Assembly (NCBI GenBank): GCA_029778535.1
Contig: JAKOQB010000155.1
Coordinates: 1 to 40,725 of the forward strand
Direction: 5' to 3'
Length of the DNA: 40,725 nucleotides
Source of the DNA: Pseudomonadota bacterium
Lineage (GTDB): Bacteria; Pseudomonadota; Gammaproteobacteria; Burkholderiales; Burkholderiaceae_F
The position numbers and the translations under genes are program-made. Of the stretch, positions 1 to 8,100 are shown piece by piece. Below the pieces are notes generated by a model that saw nothing but the letters and a program-made list of their open reading frames with translations, was not told the DNA's origin and ran no database searches. How positions within the stretch are numbered: the first letter of the stretch is position 1; each line of letters opens with the position of its first letter.

Positions 1-819
1 ACCGGCTGCTTCAGCTGCCACACCGGCGCCTACATGAACGCCGTGGGCAAGCCGAACACCGCCACGCATGCAAACGTGACCGGCAACTGCGAAAGCTGCC
101 ACAAGTCGACCACGAGCTGGGCCTCGGCGAGCGTCGATCACAGCACGTTCACCGCGGCGACCAACTGCGCGCAGTGCCACGGCGTCTCGGCCAGCGGCAA
201 GTCCGCAACGCACATCCCGACGACGGCCAACTGCTATCTGTGCCACAACGTCGCTCCGGCGCGCTGGACACCCACCAAGTGGAATCACACGCAGGTGCCG
301 GTGACGGGTCAGTGCGCGACCTGCCATACGGGAGGCTATCCGCCCGCCGATGGCAAGCCGACCAACCACATCCCGTATCAGACCGTGGCGGCTTCGGCGA
401 CCGCGAACTGCGACGCGTGCCACCGCGGCAGCTTCACGTCCTGGGCGAACGGCAGGTTCCACACCTACTTCACGGTGAGCACGGGCTGCAAGACCTGCCA
501 CACCGGCGCCTACATGAACGCGACCGGCAAGCCGATCAATCACATCCCCGAGGTGCAGTTGCTCAACGGCGCGTCGATGGACTGTAACGCGTGTCACACC
601 AGCACCGCGAGCTGGGGCTCTATGGTGATGAACCACAATAACAGCCAGGGTAACGGCGCCGGCTGGTGCAAGGCATGTCACCAGTCCGGTACCAGCTATC
701 TGGGCAGCATGGAGAAGAAGTCGCTCACGCACAAATCGCCCACGGCGACCGATTGTTCGCAATCGGGCTGCCACCGCCCGCTGGGGACGAAGGGGACGCC
801 GTACACGAAGTGGGGATGA
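1..819 (+). CDS. Multiheme c-type cytochrome, 3' end (start lies outside the window)
   Basis: The reading frame is open from the first base, so this is the C-terminal 272 residues of a longer protein. It carries nine CXXCH heme-binding motifs (CFSCH, CESCH, CAQCH, CYLCH, CATCH, CDACH, CKTCH, CNACH, CKACH) and a terminal CX4CH motif (CSQSGCH). The unit 'CHTGAYMNA-GKP--HIP' recurs, showing that the protein grew by duplication of a module with about two hemes. Such repeats are known from exported multiheme cytochromes that move electrons across or outside the envelope. No membrane segment is visible in this part. Downstream lie an outer-membrane barrel protein and a CcmI-like assembly factor, which supports an envelope electron-transfer role. 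The total heme number and the signal peptide cannot be seen. Confidence 0.9.
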   Translation, partial: TGCFSCHTGAYMNAVGKPNTATHANVTGNCESCHKSTTSWASASVDHSTFTAATNCAQCHGVSASGKSATHIPTTANCYLCHNVAPARWTPTKWNHTQVPVTGQCATCHTGGYPPADGKPTNHIPYQTVAASATANCDACHRGSFTSWANGRFHTYFTVSTGCKTCHTGAYMNATGKPINHIPEVQLLNGASMDCNACHTSTASWGSMVMNHNNSQGNGAGWCKACHQSGTSYLGSMEKKSLTHKSPTATDCSQSGCHRPLGTKGTPYTKWG

Positions 820-842
820 TCGAGCGGCGAGAGTTGCGCGCG

Positions 843-860
843 CGCCCGTGAACACGGGCG
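843..860. repeat. Intergenic perfect hairpin
   Basis: Eight-base arms CGCCCGTG and CACGGGCG are separated by two bases. The hairpin lies 23 bases after the cytochrome stop and about 50 before the next start. No T run follows, so it is not a typical intrinsic terminator; it could act as an mRNA stability or processing stem between the two genes. Confidence 0.5.
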
Positions 861-909
861 GCGCGGCGGCGGGGGACCGGCCACGCATCGAAGAAGCTGG
901 AAAGCGAAC

Positions 910-3498
910 ATGCACATCAGAAGAAACTTGATCGCGGCTGCGCTGATGAGCGCGTCGGTCGGCGCGTACGCGCAGGTGGTCGATTCGATCGACGTTCGGC
1001 GCGAAGGGGCGGACGCGGTGATCCAGGTGCGGTTCACCACCGAGGTCCAGTTCGTGCGCGCGCTGACGACGCGATCCAACGACCTGCTGTTCGTTTCGTA
1101 TTCGCTCGTCTCGGCGTTCAATTCGCAGTTGCGCGCCAGCGAGGGTCAGCGGCTCGGCGCGCCGCAGGGCCTGCCGATCCTGCGCATCGCCGACGAGGTG
1201 GAAAGCGGCGAGCGCAATCGCCGATTGGTGCTGCGCTTCGCCGAGCCGATCAAGGCGCGCGCCCGTGCCGGGCAGGGCAACCGCACGATCGAAATCGTGC
1301 TGGAGGGGCAGGGCGCAAAGGTCGATGCTGCGCTCGGCTCGATATTCCCGACAGCCGAGCGTCGCTTCGTGATCACGCTGGTGTCGTCGCCCGATCCGAA
1401 ACCGGAGATGACGCAGTCGGTGCCGTCGTCGCTGCAGAACTACGAGGTCTTCACCAGCCAGCGCGTGGTCGACGGAAGGACACGCTACGAGATCAACCTC
1501 GGTTACTTCGCAACCCGCGAACAGGCGGAAAGGGCGCTGGCGCAGTTGGCGCGCTTCCCGCAGGCCGCGATCGTCGCGCTTGCACCGGCGCCCGCCCCCG
1601 CGCCGGTCGCCGCCGCGCCCGCGGCGCCACCTCCGGCGGCAGTGCCACCTGCGCCGCGCGTGCCTCCGGCGCCGCCGGTCGCCGTGCCTGCGGTGCCGCC
1701 CGTGATCCCGCCGGCCGCGGCGCCGGCGCCACCCGCTGCGCCTCCCGCAGCCGCGCCCCCGACGCTGGCCGAAGCCAGACCGCCCGCTCCCGCGGAGGTC
1801 GAATCGTCGGCGAGCGCACTGCTGGCGACGGCGAAGCAGGCGTACGCGGCAAAGAATTACCCCGCCGCGCTGCAGGCGCTGAACGAACTGCTGAACCTGC
1901 CGCCGAACCAGAGCACGCGCGAAGCGCAGGAACTGATCGGCATGACGCGGCTGCGCATGGGAGAGACCGCGCGCGCTCGCAGCGAGTTCGAGACGTACCT
2001 GAAGCTGTACCCCCAGGGCGAAGGCAGCGACCGCGTGCGGCGTGAACTCGCCGCGCTGCCGCCGCCCGCGCCTGCACCGGGCGTTGCGGCCCGACCCGCG
2101 CCCGCGAAGGAAACGATCGTCGCCGGATCGGCGTCGCTGTACTACTACGGCGGCAATGCGCGGCTGCGTAGCCAGGACTTCCAGGATTCGCCGATCAGCG
2201 GACTGCCGCAGGTGGCGGGTGATCCGCTGTTCACCTCCGAAAAGACGCGCCAGGTGCTGAGCGACGTCGATCTGAACTGGCGCCAGCGTGGACCCGACGA
2301 CGACATGCGCATCGTGATGCGCGACTCGTACACCAAGGATCTGGAGCGGCCGGACAAGAGCAAGAACCGGCTGTCCGCGCTGTACTTCGATTACCGGTCG
2401 CTGGCGGGCGGGTACGGCGTCCGCCTCGGCCGGCAGTCGCCGACCGGGGGCGGCGTGATCAGCCGCTTCGACGGCCTCAGCGCGAACTACTACCTGCGGC
2501 CGAAGCTTAAGTTCGGCGGCGTGGCCGGCGTGCCGACGGACAAATTCTTCGAATCGAATCGCAAGTTCGGCGGTCTGTCGCTCGACTCGGAGGGGCTGAT
2601 TCCGAATTTCGGCGTCGGCGTCTACGGCATCCAGCAGATGATCGACAGCGAGATCGACCGCCGCGCGGTCGGCCTTGAAATGCGCTACTTCAAGGGCGGC
2701 GCGTCGGTGTTCTCGCAGTTCGACTACGACACGCTGATCAAGGGAGTGAACATCGCCACGATCCAGGGCACGCTGATCAGGGACGACGGCACGGTGTTCA
2801 ACGCGCTGTACGACCGGCGCGCGCTGACCGTGCTGTCGCTCGGCAACGCGCTGACGTTCACCGACGCGTCGGGGACACTGTACCGTCGCATCCAGGATCG
2901 GCTGGCGACGACCACGCTCGAAGCGCTGCGCGAGCAGATCAAGCGCATCACGCCCGACATCACGCAGGCGCAGCTCGGCGTGACCAAGCCGCTGACGAAG
3001 AACTGGCAAATCGCGGGCAGCGTGCAGCTCACGAATATCGGCGAGATTCCGCCGGTGCCCGAAGTCGCCGGCTTCGAGACCGGCCGGCCGGCGTCAGGCA
3101 ACATCTACACGTACAGCGCACAGGTGATCGGGCTGAACCTGTACTCGGAGCGCGACACGCAGGTGCTGTCGACGAGCCGGATCTCCAGCCCGATGCTCAA
3201 CGGCTTCCTGATGGCGTACAACAATTCGTCCATCCTGTTCGACACCTGGCAGTTCGAGCCTTCGGTGCAGTACTACCACGACAGCAACAACACCGGCGGT
3301 ACCAACCGGCGCTGGACGCCGGGGCTGCGGATCACGTATCGCGGCTTCAAGCGCTGGGCGCTGGAGTCGAACCTGACCTACGAGATCGGCCGCGGCACGC
3401 GCGTCACCCCCGATCCGAACGATCCGACCCGGAGCACGACGACGCATGATTCGTCGACGCGCGTGAACTACTCGCTCGGCGCGCGCTTCGAGCTGTAA
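910..3498 (+). CDS. Outer-membrane beta-barrel protein with AMIN-like, SPOR-like and TPR regions
   Basis: This 862-residue exported protein has a signal peptide (about 1-22, ending AYAQ). Residues about 24-160 form a beta-rich, AMIN-like region. A SPOR-like stretch follows (about 178-222, with 'INLGYFATREQAERAL'), then a Pro/Ala linker (about 224-295), one or two TPR-like helical hairpins (about 300-382), a second short Pro linker, and a long region rich in alternating strands (about 405-862) ending in 'LGARFEL', typical of an outer-membrane barrel. SPOR and AMIN domains bind peptidoglycan or septal glycan in other proteins, so the barrel may be anchored to the cell wall. It directly follows the multiheme cytochrome, which suggests a porin or scaffold for it. 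The ribosome binding site is GGAAAG. I do not recognise a named family for the whole architecture. Confidence 0.75.
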   Translation: MHIRRNLIAAALMSASVGAYAQVVDSIDVRREGADAVIQVRFTTEVQFVRALTTRSNDLLFVSYSLVSAFNSQLRASEGQRLGAPQGLPILRIADEVESGERNRRLVLRFAEPIKARARAGQGNRTIEIVLEGQGAKVDAALGSIFPTAERRFVITLVSSPDPKPEMTQSVPSSLQNYEVFTSQRVVDGRTRYEINLGYFATREQAERALAQLARFPQAAIVALAPAPAPAPVAAAPAAPPPAAVPPAPRVPPAPPVAVPAVPPVIPPAAAPAPPAAPPAAAPPTLAEARPPAPAEVESSASALLATAKQAYAAKNYPAALQALNELLNLPPNQSTREAQELIGMTRLRMGETARARSEFETYLKLYPQGEGSDRVRRELAALPPPAPAPGVAARPAPAKETIVAGSASLYYYGGNARLRSQDFQDSPISGLPQVAGDPLFTSEKTRQVLSDVDLNWRQRGPDDDMRIVMRDSYTKDLERPDKSKNRLSALYFDYRSLAGGYGVRLGRQSPTGGGVISRFDGLSANYYLRPKLKFGGVAGVPTDKFFESNRKFGGLSLDSEGLIPNFGVGVYGIQQMIDSEIDRRAVGLEMRYFKGGASVFSQFDYDTLIKGVNIATIQGTLIRDDGTVFNALYDRRALTVLSLGNALTFTDASGTLYRRIQDRLATTTLEALREQIKRITPDITQAQLGVTKPLTKNWQIAGSVQLTNIGEIPPVPEVAGFETGRPASGNIYTYSAQVIGLNLYSERDTQVLSTSRISSPMLNGFLMAYNNSSILFDTWQFEPSVQYYHDSNNTGGTNRRWTPGLRITYRGFKRWALESNLTYEIGRGTRVTPDPNDPTRSTTTHDSSTRVNYSLGARFEL

Positions 3499-3520
3499 GG
3501 CGGGTCAGGAGGATCGGTCC

Positions 3521-4327
3521 GTGGGACGCACGATGGATGTCGAACTGGCGGCGCTGCGCCGCAAGCTGGCGGATCTGGACGACCTGCACCGGCGCGGCGC
3601 GGTCGAAGGCGATGCGTACGCGCAAGCGCGCAAGACGCTCGAAGGCGAGATCGTCGCGCGCGTGATGGCAGAACCCGCGGCGCGCGAAACGGCCAGACCG
3701 TGGCTGCTGCTGTCGCTGATCGCGCTGTCGGCCGCGGTCTTCGTTGCGGTGTTCGCCACCTACCTGTGGCTGCGCAGCCCGTCCGTGCCCGCGACGGCGT
3801 CGGCCACCGCGGGCCCGGCCGCGACAACGGGCGCGGCGGCGTCGGCGGGCACCGACGGCGCGATGCCCGGCGCGCACTCGACGGCGTCGGATCAGATCGC
3901 GCTGATGATCGACAAGCTCGCGGCGCGGCTGAAGGATCATCCGGACGATCCCGACGGCTGGGCCATGCTCGCGCGCTCGTACGCGGTCGGCGGCAAGCAT
4001 GCGGAGGCGGTGCCCGCGTTCCGCAAGGCGGTCGCGCAGAAGGGCGACGACCCGGTGCTGCTTGCGGATTTCGCCGATGCTCTGGCGATGACGCACAACC
4101 GCTCGTTCGCGGGCGAACCGCAGTCGCTGGTGGACAAGGCGCTGAAGCTCGATCCGAACAATGTGAAGGCGCTGTCGCTCGCCGGCAGCGCCGCGTTCGA
4201 GCGCAAGGACTTCTCCGCCGCGATCCGCTACTGGGAGAAGGTCGTGAAAACGGCCCCGGCCGACAGCCCGTTCGTCGCGATGGCCCAGGGCGGCATCAAG
4301 CAGGCGCAGGCGATGTCGGGCAAGTAG
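3521..4327 (+). CDS. CcmI/CycH-like TPR protein of cytochrome c maturation
   Basis: This 268-residue protein has an N-terminal amphipathic stretch resembling the CcmI cytoplasmic loop (about 8-50, 'LADLDDLHRRGAVEGDAY'), one membrane segment (about 61-84), an Ala/Thr/Gly linker, and a periplasmic TPR domain (about 120-262). CcmI holds apocytochrome for heme ligation. Usual CcmI proteins have two membrane segments; this one lacks the first and keeps the rest. A GTG start is chosen because AGGAGG at 3507-3512 sits eight bases before it; the in-frame ATG at 3533 is too far away. It follows the barrel gene by 22 bases and probably shares its transcript. Its neighbour has ten visible heme motifs, so a dedicated assembly role is reasonable but inferred. 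Confidence 0.8.
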   Translation: MGRTMDVELAALRRKLADLDDLHRRGAVEGDAYAQARKTLEGEIVARVMAEPAARETARPWLLLSLIALSAAVFVAVFATYLWLRSPSVPATASATAGPAATTGAAASAGTDGAMPGAHSTASDQIALMIDKLAARLKDHPDDPDGWAMLARSYAVGGKHAEAVPAFRKAVAQKGDDPVLLADFADALAMTHNRSFAGEPQSLVDKALKLDPNNVKALSLAGSAAFERKDFSAAIRYWEKVVKTAPADSPFVAMAQGGIKQAQAMSGK

Positions 4328-4346
4328 TCCGGCTGCCTCGCGGTCG

Positions 4347-4361
4347 TTTACACAACTTTAC
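4347..4361. promoter_or_regulatory. CpxR box
   Basis: The minus strand reads GTAAA-N5-GTAAA, an exact match to the known CpxR tandem box. It lies 86 bases upstream of the Spy/CpxP-like start and heads an operon that also encodes a CpxR-like regulator and a sensor kinase. In a region of high GC such a match is unlikely to be casual. It points to autoregulation; this is inferred. Confidence 0.7.
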
Positions 4362-4446
4362 ACAGCGCACATTCAGGCGAAACCGCGCGCGGGCACAGTG
4401 CCGCCCGTGGGCGCACTGGCGCGCCCAGCGATCGAAAGGGACTGAC

Positions 4447-5007
4447 ATGAGCGACGAGCAGATGAAATCCGAATCCCCGAATGCCGCACCGAAGAGCCGC
4501 GCGCGCCGCTGGACGCTGGCGGGCCTTGGTGCCGCATCGGTGGCCACGATCGCCGCGCTGGGCGCGGGCTGGCACGAGCGCGCGCAGGCGTTCGGCCCGG
4601 GTGGCCACCACCATGGCTTCATGGGACGCGGCTTCGGTGCCGGAATGGACCCCGAGGCGATGGGCAAGCGCCTGGACGCGATGGTCGCATTCGCGCTCGC
4701 CGACGTCGACGCCACGCAGGAGCAGAAGAACCGCATCAGCGCGATCGCGAAGCAGGCCGCGACCGATCTGGCGCCGCTGCGCAAATCCCACTTCGAAGCG
4801 CGCCGCAAGTCGATCGCGCTGCTGGCGGCGCCGACCATCGACCGCGCGCAGCTCGAGGCGCTGCGCGTGCAGCAGATGCAACTCGGCGACACCGTCAGCC
4901 GCCGCCTGCTGCAGGCGATCGAAGACGCGGCCGAGGTGCTGACGCCCGATCAGCGCGCCAAGCTCGCGCAACGCTGGCAGGCGCGCCACGGCGGGCCGGC
5001 AGGCTGA
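4447..5007 (+). CDS. Spy/CpxP-like periplasmic protein (LTxxQ family)
   Basis: The 186-residue protein begins with a basic stretch 'RARRWTLAG' followed by a hydrophobic segment (about 21-42), a signal peptide or anchor with a Tat-like twin arginine. A Gly/His/Met-rich stretch (GGHHHGFMGRGFGAGM, about 52-67) could bind metal. The rest is helical, with a degenerate first motif (ATQEQ) and a good second one (LTPDQ) of the Spy/CpxP/zinc-resistance family. Family members are periplasmic chaperones or inhibitors that tune Cpx-type sensors. The ATG at 4447 has AAAGGGAC just upstream. It precedes the regulator and kinase genes by 36 bases, as cpxP neighbours cpxRA elsewhere. It might instead be a periplasmic heavy-metal sensor of the same fold. 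Confidence 0.82.
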   Translation: MSDEQMKSESPNAAPKSRARRWTLAGLGAASVATIAALGAGWHERAQAFGPGGHHHGFMGRGFGAGMDPEAMGKRLDAMVAFALADVDATQEQKNRISAIAKQAATDLAPLRKSHFEARRKSIALLAAPTIDRAQLEALRVQQMQLGDTVSRRLLQAIEDAAEVLTPDQRAKLAQRWQARHGGPAG

Positions 5008-5043
5008 TCGCGATCGGCGGCGCGCACGCATCACAATAGCGGC

Positions 5044-5736
5044 GTGCCGAAGCTGCTTTTGATCGACGACGACGCGCGCCTGGCGGCGATGGTGCGCGAC
5101 TATCTGCGCGGCCACGGGATCGAGGTCGCGCTCGCCGCCGACGGCGCGCATGGGCTGGCGCAGCTCGGCGCCGACGTCGATCTCGTGATCCTCGACCTGA
5201 TGCTGCCCGGTGCGGACGGGCTCGAGCTGTGCCGCCGCATCCGCGCCCGGTCGGACGACAGCGCCGCGGTGCCGATCCTGATGCTGACCGCGAAGGGCGA
5301 TCCGCTCGACCGCGTGATCGGCCTGGAGATGGGCGCCGACGACTACCTGCCCAAGCCGTTCGAGCCGCGCGAACTGCTGGCGCGCGTGCGCGCGCTGCTG
5401 CGCCGGCGCCGCACCGGGCCGGGCGAGCCGGTGCTGCGCTTCGGCCGGCTGGAGATCGATCGCGGCGCGCGGCTGGTGCGCGTCAATGGCGAGCTGCGCG
5501 CGACCACCTCGCACCAGTTCGACCTGTTGCTGGCGCTCGCCGAGCACGCGGGCCGCGTGGTGTCGCGCGAGCAGCTGATGCAATGGGTGCGCGGCGCGGC
5601 ACCGGATGCGTTCGACCGCTCGGTCGACGTGCACATCGCGCGGCTGCGCGCGCTGATCGAGGACGATCCGCGCCAGCCGAAACGCATCATCACCGTGCGC
5701 GGCGCGGGCTACGTGTTCGCGAAGATTCAAGACTGA
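5044..5736 (+). CDS. OmpR-family response regulator, CpxR-like
   Basis: This is a complete 230-residue regulator. The receiver domain (about 1-118) shows the acidic triad D8-D10, the phospho-acceptor D51 (VILDLMLPGADG), T82 and K104 (LPKPF). The C-terminal winged helix (about 128-228) ends with the usual 'IITVRGAGYVF' wing. The stretch 'LDRVIGLEMGADDYLPKPF' closely follows the CpxR sequence. It starts at GTG, 36 bases after the LTxxQ protein, and overlaps the kinase start by one base. An exact CpxR-type box upstream of the operon supports the assignment and autoregulation. RstA or another envelope regulator is the alternative. Confidence 0.9.
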   Translation: MPKLLLIDDDARLAAMVRDYLRGHGIEVALAADGAHGLAQLGADVDLVILDLMLPGADGLELCRRIRARSDDSAAVPILMLTAKGDPLDRVIGLEMGADDYLPKPFEPRELLARVRALLRRRRTGPGEPVLRFGRLEIDRGARLVRVNGELRATTSHQFDLLLALAEHAGRVVSREQLMQWVRGAAPDAFDRSVDVHIARLRALIEDDPRQPKRIITVRGAGYVFAKIQD

Positions 5737-6986
5737 TGCGCCATCGCCATCGCCTGTACTGGCGCATCTGGTTCACCGTGCTCGCCAGCCTGATCGCGTT
5801 CACGCTGCTCGCGGGGCTGGCGTGGCGTGTGCTCGGTGAGCGCACGTTTGGCTCCAGCGTGCGCGCGTGGGCCGAGATCGCCGCCACGCTGCTGCCGCCC
5901 GCGAGCGCGCCGCTCGACGAACAACGCGCCGCGCTCTTTGCGTGGCACCAGAGGCTGCGCGCCGATCTGGCGCTCTTCGGCGCTGACGGCGCGCCGATCG
6001 GTGCCACCGCGCCCGACCTGCACGAGGCCCCCGGCGATGAAGGCTGGCTGGCGACGCGTCGCGGCCCGGCCTTCGCGTTGAGGCTGCCGGACGGCCGCAC
6101 GCTGGTCACGCGCCGGCACGGCGCGCGCCCGCCGCCGCCGCCGTTCGGACTGATGTCGACGCTGCTGCTGCTGGCGGTCGCGGTCGGCATCGGCGCGTAT
6201 CCGGTCGCGCGCCGTATCACGCGGCGGCTGGAGCGGTTGCAGAGCGGCGTCGATCGGCTCGGGCAGGGCGATCTCGCCGCGCGCGTGCAGGTCGAAGGTC
6301 ACGACGAGATCGCGCAGCTCGCCACGCGCTTCAACGCGGCGGCGGAGCGGATCGAGCATCTGGTGCAGTCGCACCGGTCGTTGCTTGCCAACGCATCGCA
6401 CGAGCTGCGTTCGCCGCTGGCGCGGGTGCGGATGGCGGCCGAAATGCTCGGCGCCGACGCGCGGCCCGAGGTCAAGCAGGAACTCACGCGCGACATCGCC
6501 GAGCTCGACGCGTTGATCGACGAGATCCTGCTCGCCAGCCGGCTCGACGCCACCGACGCGCGCGCCGAGTTCGAGCGGGTCGACCTCACCGCGCTGGTGG
6601 CGGAGGAATGCGCGCGCAGCGGCGCGCAGCTCGATGCGCAGCCGGTCGCGGTGCACGGTTCGCCGCGCCTGCTGCACCGGCTGGTGCGCAACCTGCTGGA
6701 CAACGCGCGCCGCTACGGCGACGGTGCGCCGATCGAAGTGAAGCTCGGCGTGAACCGAACCGCGGTGCTCGATGTGTGCGATCGGGGGCCGGGCATCGAT
6801 GCCAACGAGCGGGAACGGATCTTCGAGCCGTTCTATCGTGCGCGCGGCGCAGTGGAGTCGGCCGGCGGCGTCGGGCTCGGCCTCGCGCTCGTGCGCACCA
6901 TCGCCGAGCAGCACGGCGGCCGCGTCGAGTGCCTGCCGCGCGGTGGCGGCGGCAGCATCTTCCGCGTGTCTCTACCGCTAGCCTAA
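5736..6986 (+). CDS. Sensor histidine kinase, CpxA-like
   Basis: This 416-residue kinase has membrane segments at about 9-31 and 138-157, flanking a periplasmic domain of about 105 residues. A HAMP linker follows (about 158-210). The phospho-acceptor is H222 in 'SHELRSPLARVRM'. The ATPase domain has the N box (NLLDNARRYG, about 319-328), DRGPGI (349-354) and GVGLGL (378-383). Its ATG overlaps the regulator stop (TGATG), so the two are translationally coupled. A proline run (RPPPPP) just precedes the second membrane segment. Together with the LTxxQ protein it makes a Cpx-like envelope stress circuit; the inducing signal is unknown. The last nine bases overlap the convergent glycosylase gene. 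Confidence 0.9.
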   Translation: MRHRHRLYWRIWFTVLASLIAFTLLAGLAWRVLGERTFGSSVRAWAEIAATLLPPASAPLDEQRAALFAWHQRLRADLALFGADGAPIGATAPDLHEAPGDEGWLATRRGPAFALRLPDGRTLVTRRHGARPPPPPFGLMSTLLLLAVAVGIGAYPVARRITRRLERLQSGVDRLGQGDLAARVQVEGHDEIAQLATRFNAAAERIEHLVQSHRSLLANASHELRSPLARVRMAAEMLGADARPEVKQELTRDIAELDALIDEILLASRLDATDARAEFERVDLTALVAEECARSGAQLDAQPVAVHGSPRLLHRLVRNLLDNARRYGDGAPIEVKLGVNRTAVLDVCDRGPGIDANERERIFEPFYRARGAVESAGGVGLGLALVRTIAEQHGGRVECLPRGGGGSIFRVSLPLA

Positions 6987-7862
6987 TTCGTCGATCGACT
7001 TCAGCCAGCTCGACTTGAGCAGCCGCGACAGCGCGCGGTCGGCGAGGATCCGGCCACCGGTCTGGCAGCGCGCGCAGTAGTTGGTCTCGTTGTCGGCGTA
7101 CACGATCCGCTGCACCGGCGCGCCACAGGCGGGGCACGGCTGGCCGAACTTGCCGTGCACCGCCATTGCCGGCCGAAACGCGGTGACGTCTTCCGGAAAT
7201 GAATCGCGGCTGCCGGCGCGCAGGCGCTCGGTCCATTCCGTCAGCACAGCGCGGACCGCGGCGTACAGGCGCGCGATCCCATCCGCGTCGAGCGACCGCG
7301 TCAGCGCGATCGGCGACAGCCGGGCGCGGTGCAGGATCTCGTCGGAGTACGCGTTGCCGATGCCGGCGAAGAGGTGCGGGTCGGTCAGCGCGCGCTTCAG
7401 CGTGTGGTTCGACTGCATCATGCGCGAGCCGAATTCGTCCGCGCTCATCGCCAGCGGCTCGATACCGCCAGGGTCGAACGCGGCAAGCGCGGCCGTGCCG
7501 CGGGCGAGATGCAGCGACGCGCGGCGCTTGCTTCCGGCCTCGGTGAACGCGAGCGTGCCCGGTGCGAACGCGAAGGTCGCGAGCGTGATCCGCGCCGGCG
7601 GCTTCCGACCCGGCAGCAGCCAGCGCAGCCGGCCGGCGACCATCAGGTGGATGACCGCGTGCAGTTCTGTCTCGAAAGACAGCACCATCCGCTTGCCGAT
7701 CCGAGCCGTGCCGACGAAGCGCTTGCTTTCGAACGCGGCGGGCTTCGGTTCCACCGTGCGCAGCACGAACGGATTGAGCACCGTGATGCGTTCAAGCCGC
7801 GCGCCGTCGAGCAGGCGGTCGAGATGCTCGAGGTAGATCGTTAGGTCCGGCAGCTCGGGCAT
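6978..7862 (-). CDS. Fpg/Nei-family DNA glycosylase
   Basis: This 294-residue enzyme is a base-excision glycosylase/AP lyase of the formamidopyrimidine/endonuclease VIII family. After Met removal Pro would be the catalytic N-terminus, followed by the conserved Glu (PEL). The usual PELPE is PELPD here, a conservative change found in one branch of the family. Basic 'RIGKR' around residue 62 fits the conserved lysine loop. A helix-two-turn-helix lies around 165-200 (NAYSDEILHRARLSP), and the C-terminal zinc finger is CPAC...CARC (about 246-269). Substrate choice between oxidised purines and pyrimidines cannot be told. It is convergent with the kinase and overlaps it by nine bases. A 53-codon gene lies 12 bases upstream. 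Confidence 0.9.
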   Translation of the reverse strand: MPELPDLTIYLEHLDRLLDGARLERITVLNPFVLRTVEPKPAAFESKRFVGTARIGKRMVLSFETELHAVIHLMVAGRLRWLLPGRKPPARITLATFAFAPGTLAFTEAGSKRRASLHLARGTAALAAFDPGGIEPLAMSADEFGSRMMQSNHTLKRALTDPHLFAGIGNAYSDEILHRARLSPIALTRSLDADGIARLYAAVRAVLTEWTERLRAGSRDSFPEDVTAFRPAMAVHGKFGQPCPACGAPVQRIVYADNETNYCARCQTGGRILADRALSRLLKSSWLKSIDELG

Positions 7863-7874
7863 CGCGCGACGCGC

Positions 7875-8036
7875 CTACGCCAACCTGTCGCGCCGCGCCG
7901 CTTGCGCCGCCTGCGCCGGCGTCAGGCCCTGCTCGAACATGTCCGACCAGCGCGTGTCGTCGAGCATGTCGTGCGCGCGCATCACGTGCCAGTCCAGTTC
8001 GCCGCACACGGCGGCCAGCCACTCGAATAACGTCAT
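7875..8036 (-). CDS. Small hypothetical protein, 53 aa
   Basis: This 53-residue reading frame begins MTLFEWLAAVCGELDWHV and ends RRDRLA. Its ATG is preceded by GGGGGCGAC, a fair ribosome binding site, and its stop lies 12 bases before the glycosylase start, so the two probably form an operon. The composition (Trp, His, Asp/Glu, Met) is that of a real small acidic, helical protein. No membrane segment or motif is seen. I do not recognise a family. Confidence 0.6.
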   Translation of the reverse strand: MTLFEWLAAVCGELDWHVMRAHDMLDDTRWSDMFEQGLTPAQAAQAARRDRLA

Positions 8037-8049
8037 GTCGCCCCCATGT

Positions 8050-8078
8050 CTGTCAAATGATCATAGCGGCGCTATGCT
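8050..8078 (+). promoter_or_regulatory. Sigma-70-like promoter
   Basis: CTGTCA, a 17-base spacer, and TATGCT each match four of six consensus bases. The element would start transcription about 15 bases upstream of the ATG at 8101, whose ribosome binding site GGAAAGG lies between. Confidence 0.5.
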
Positions 8079-8100
8079 GCGTGCCGGAAAGGATTGACCG

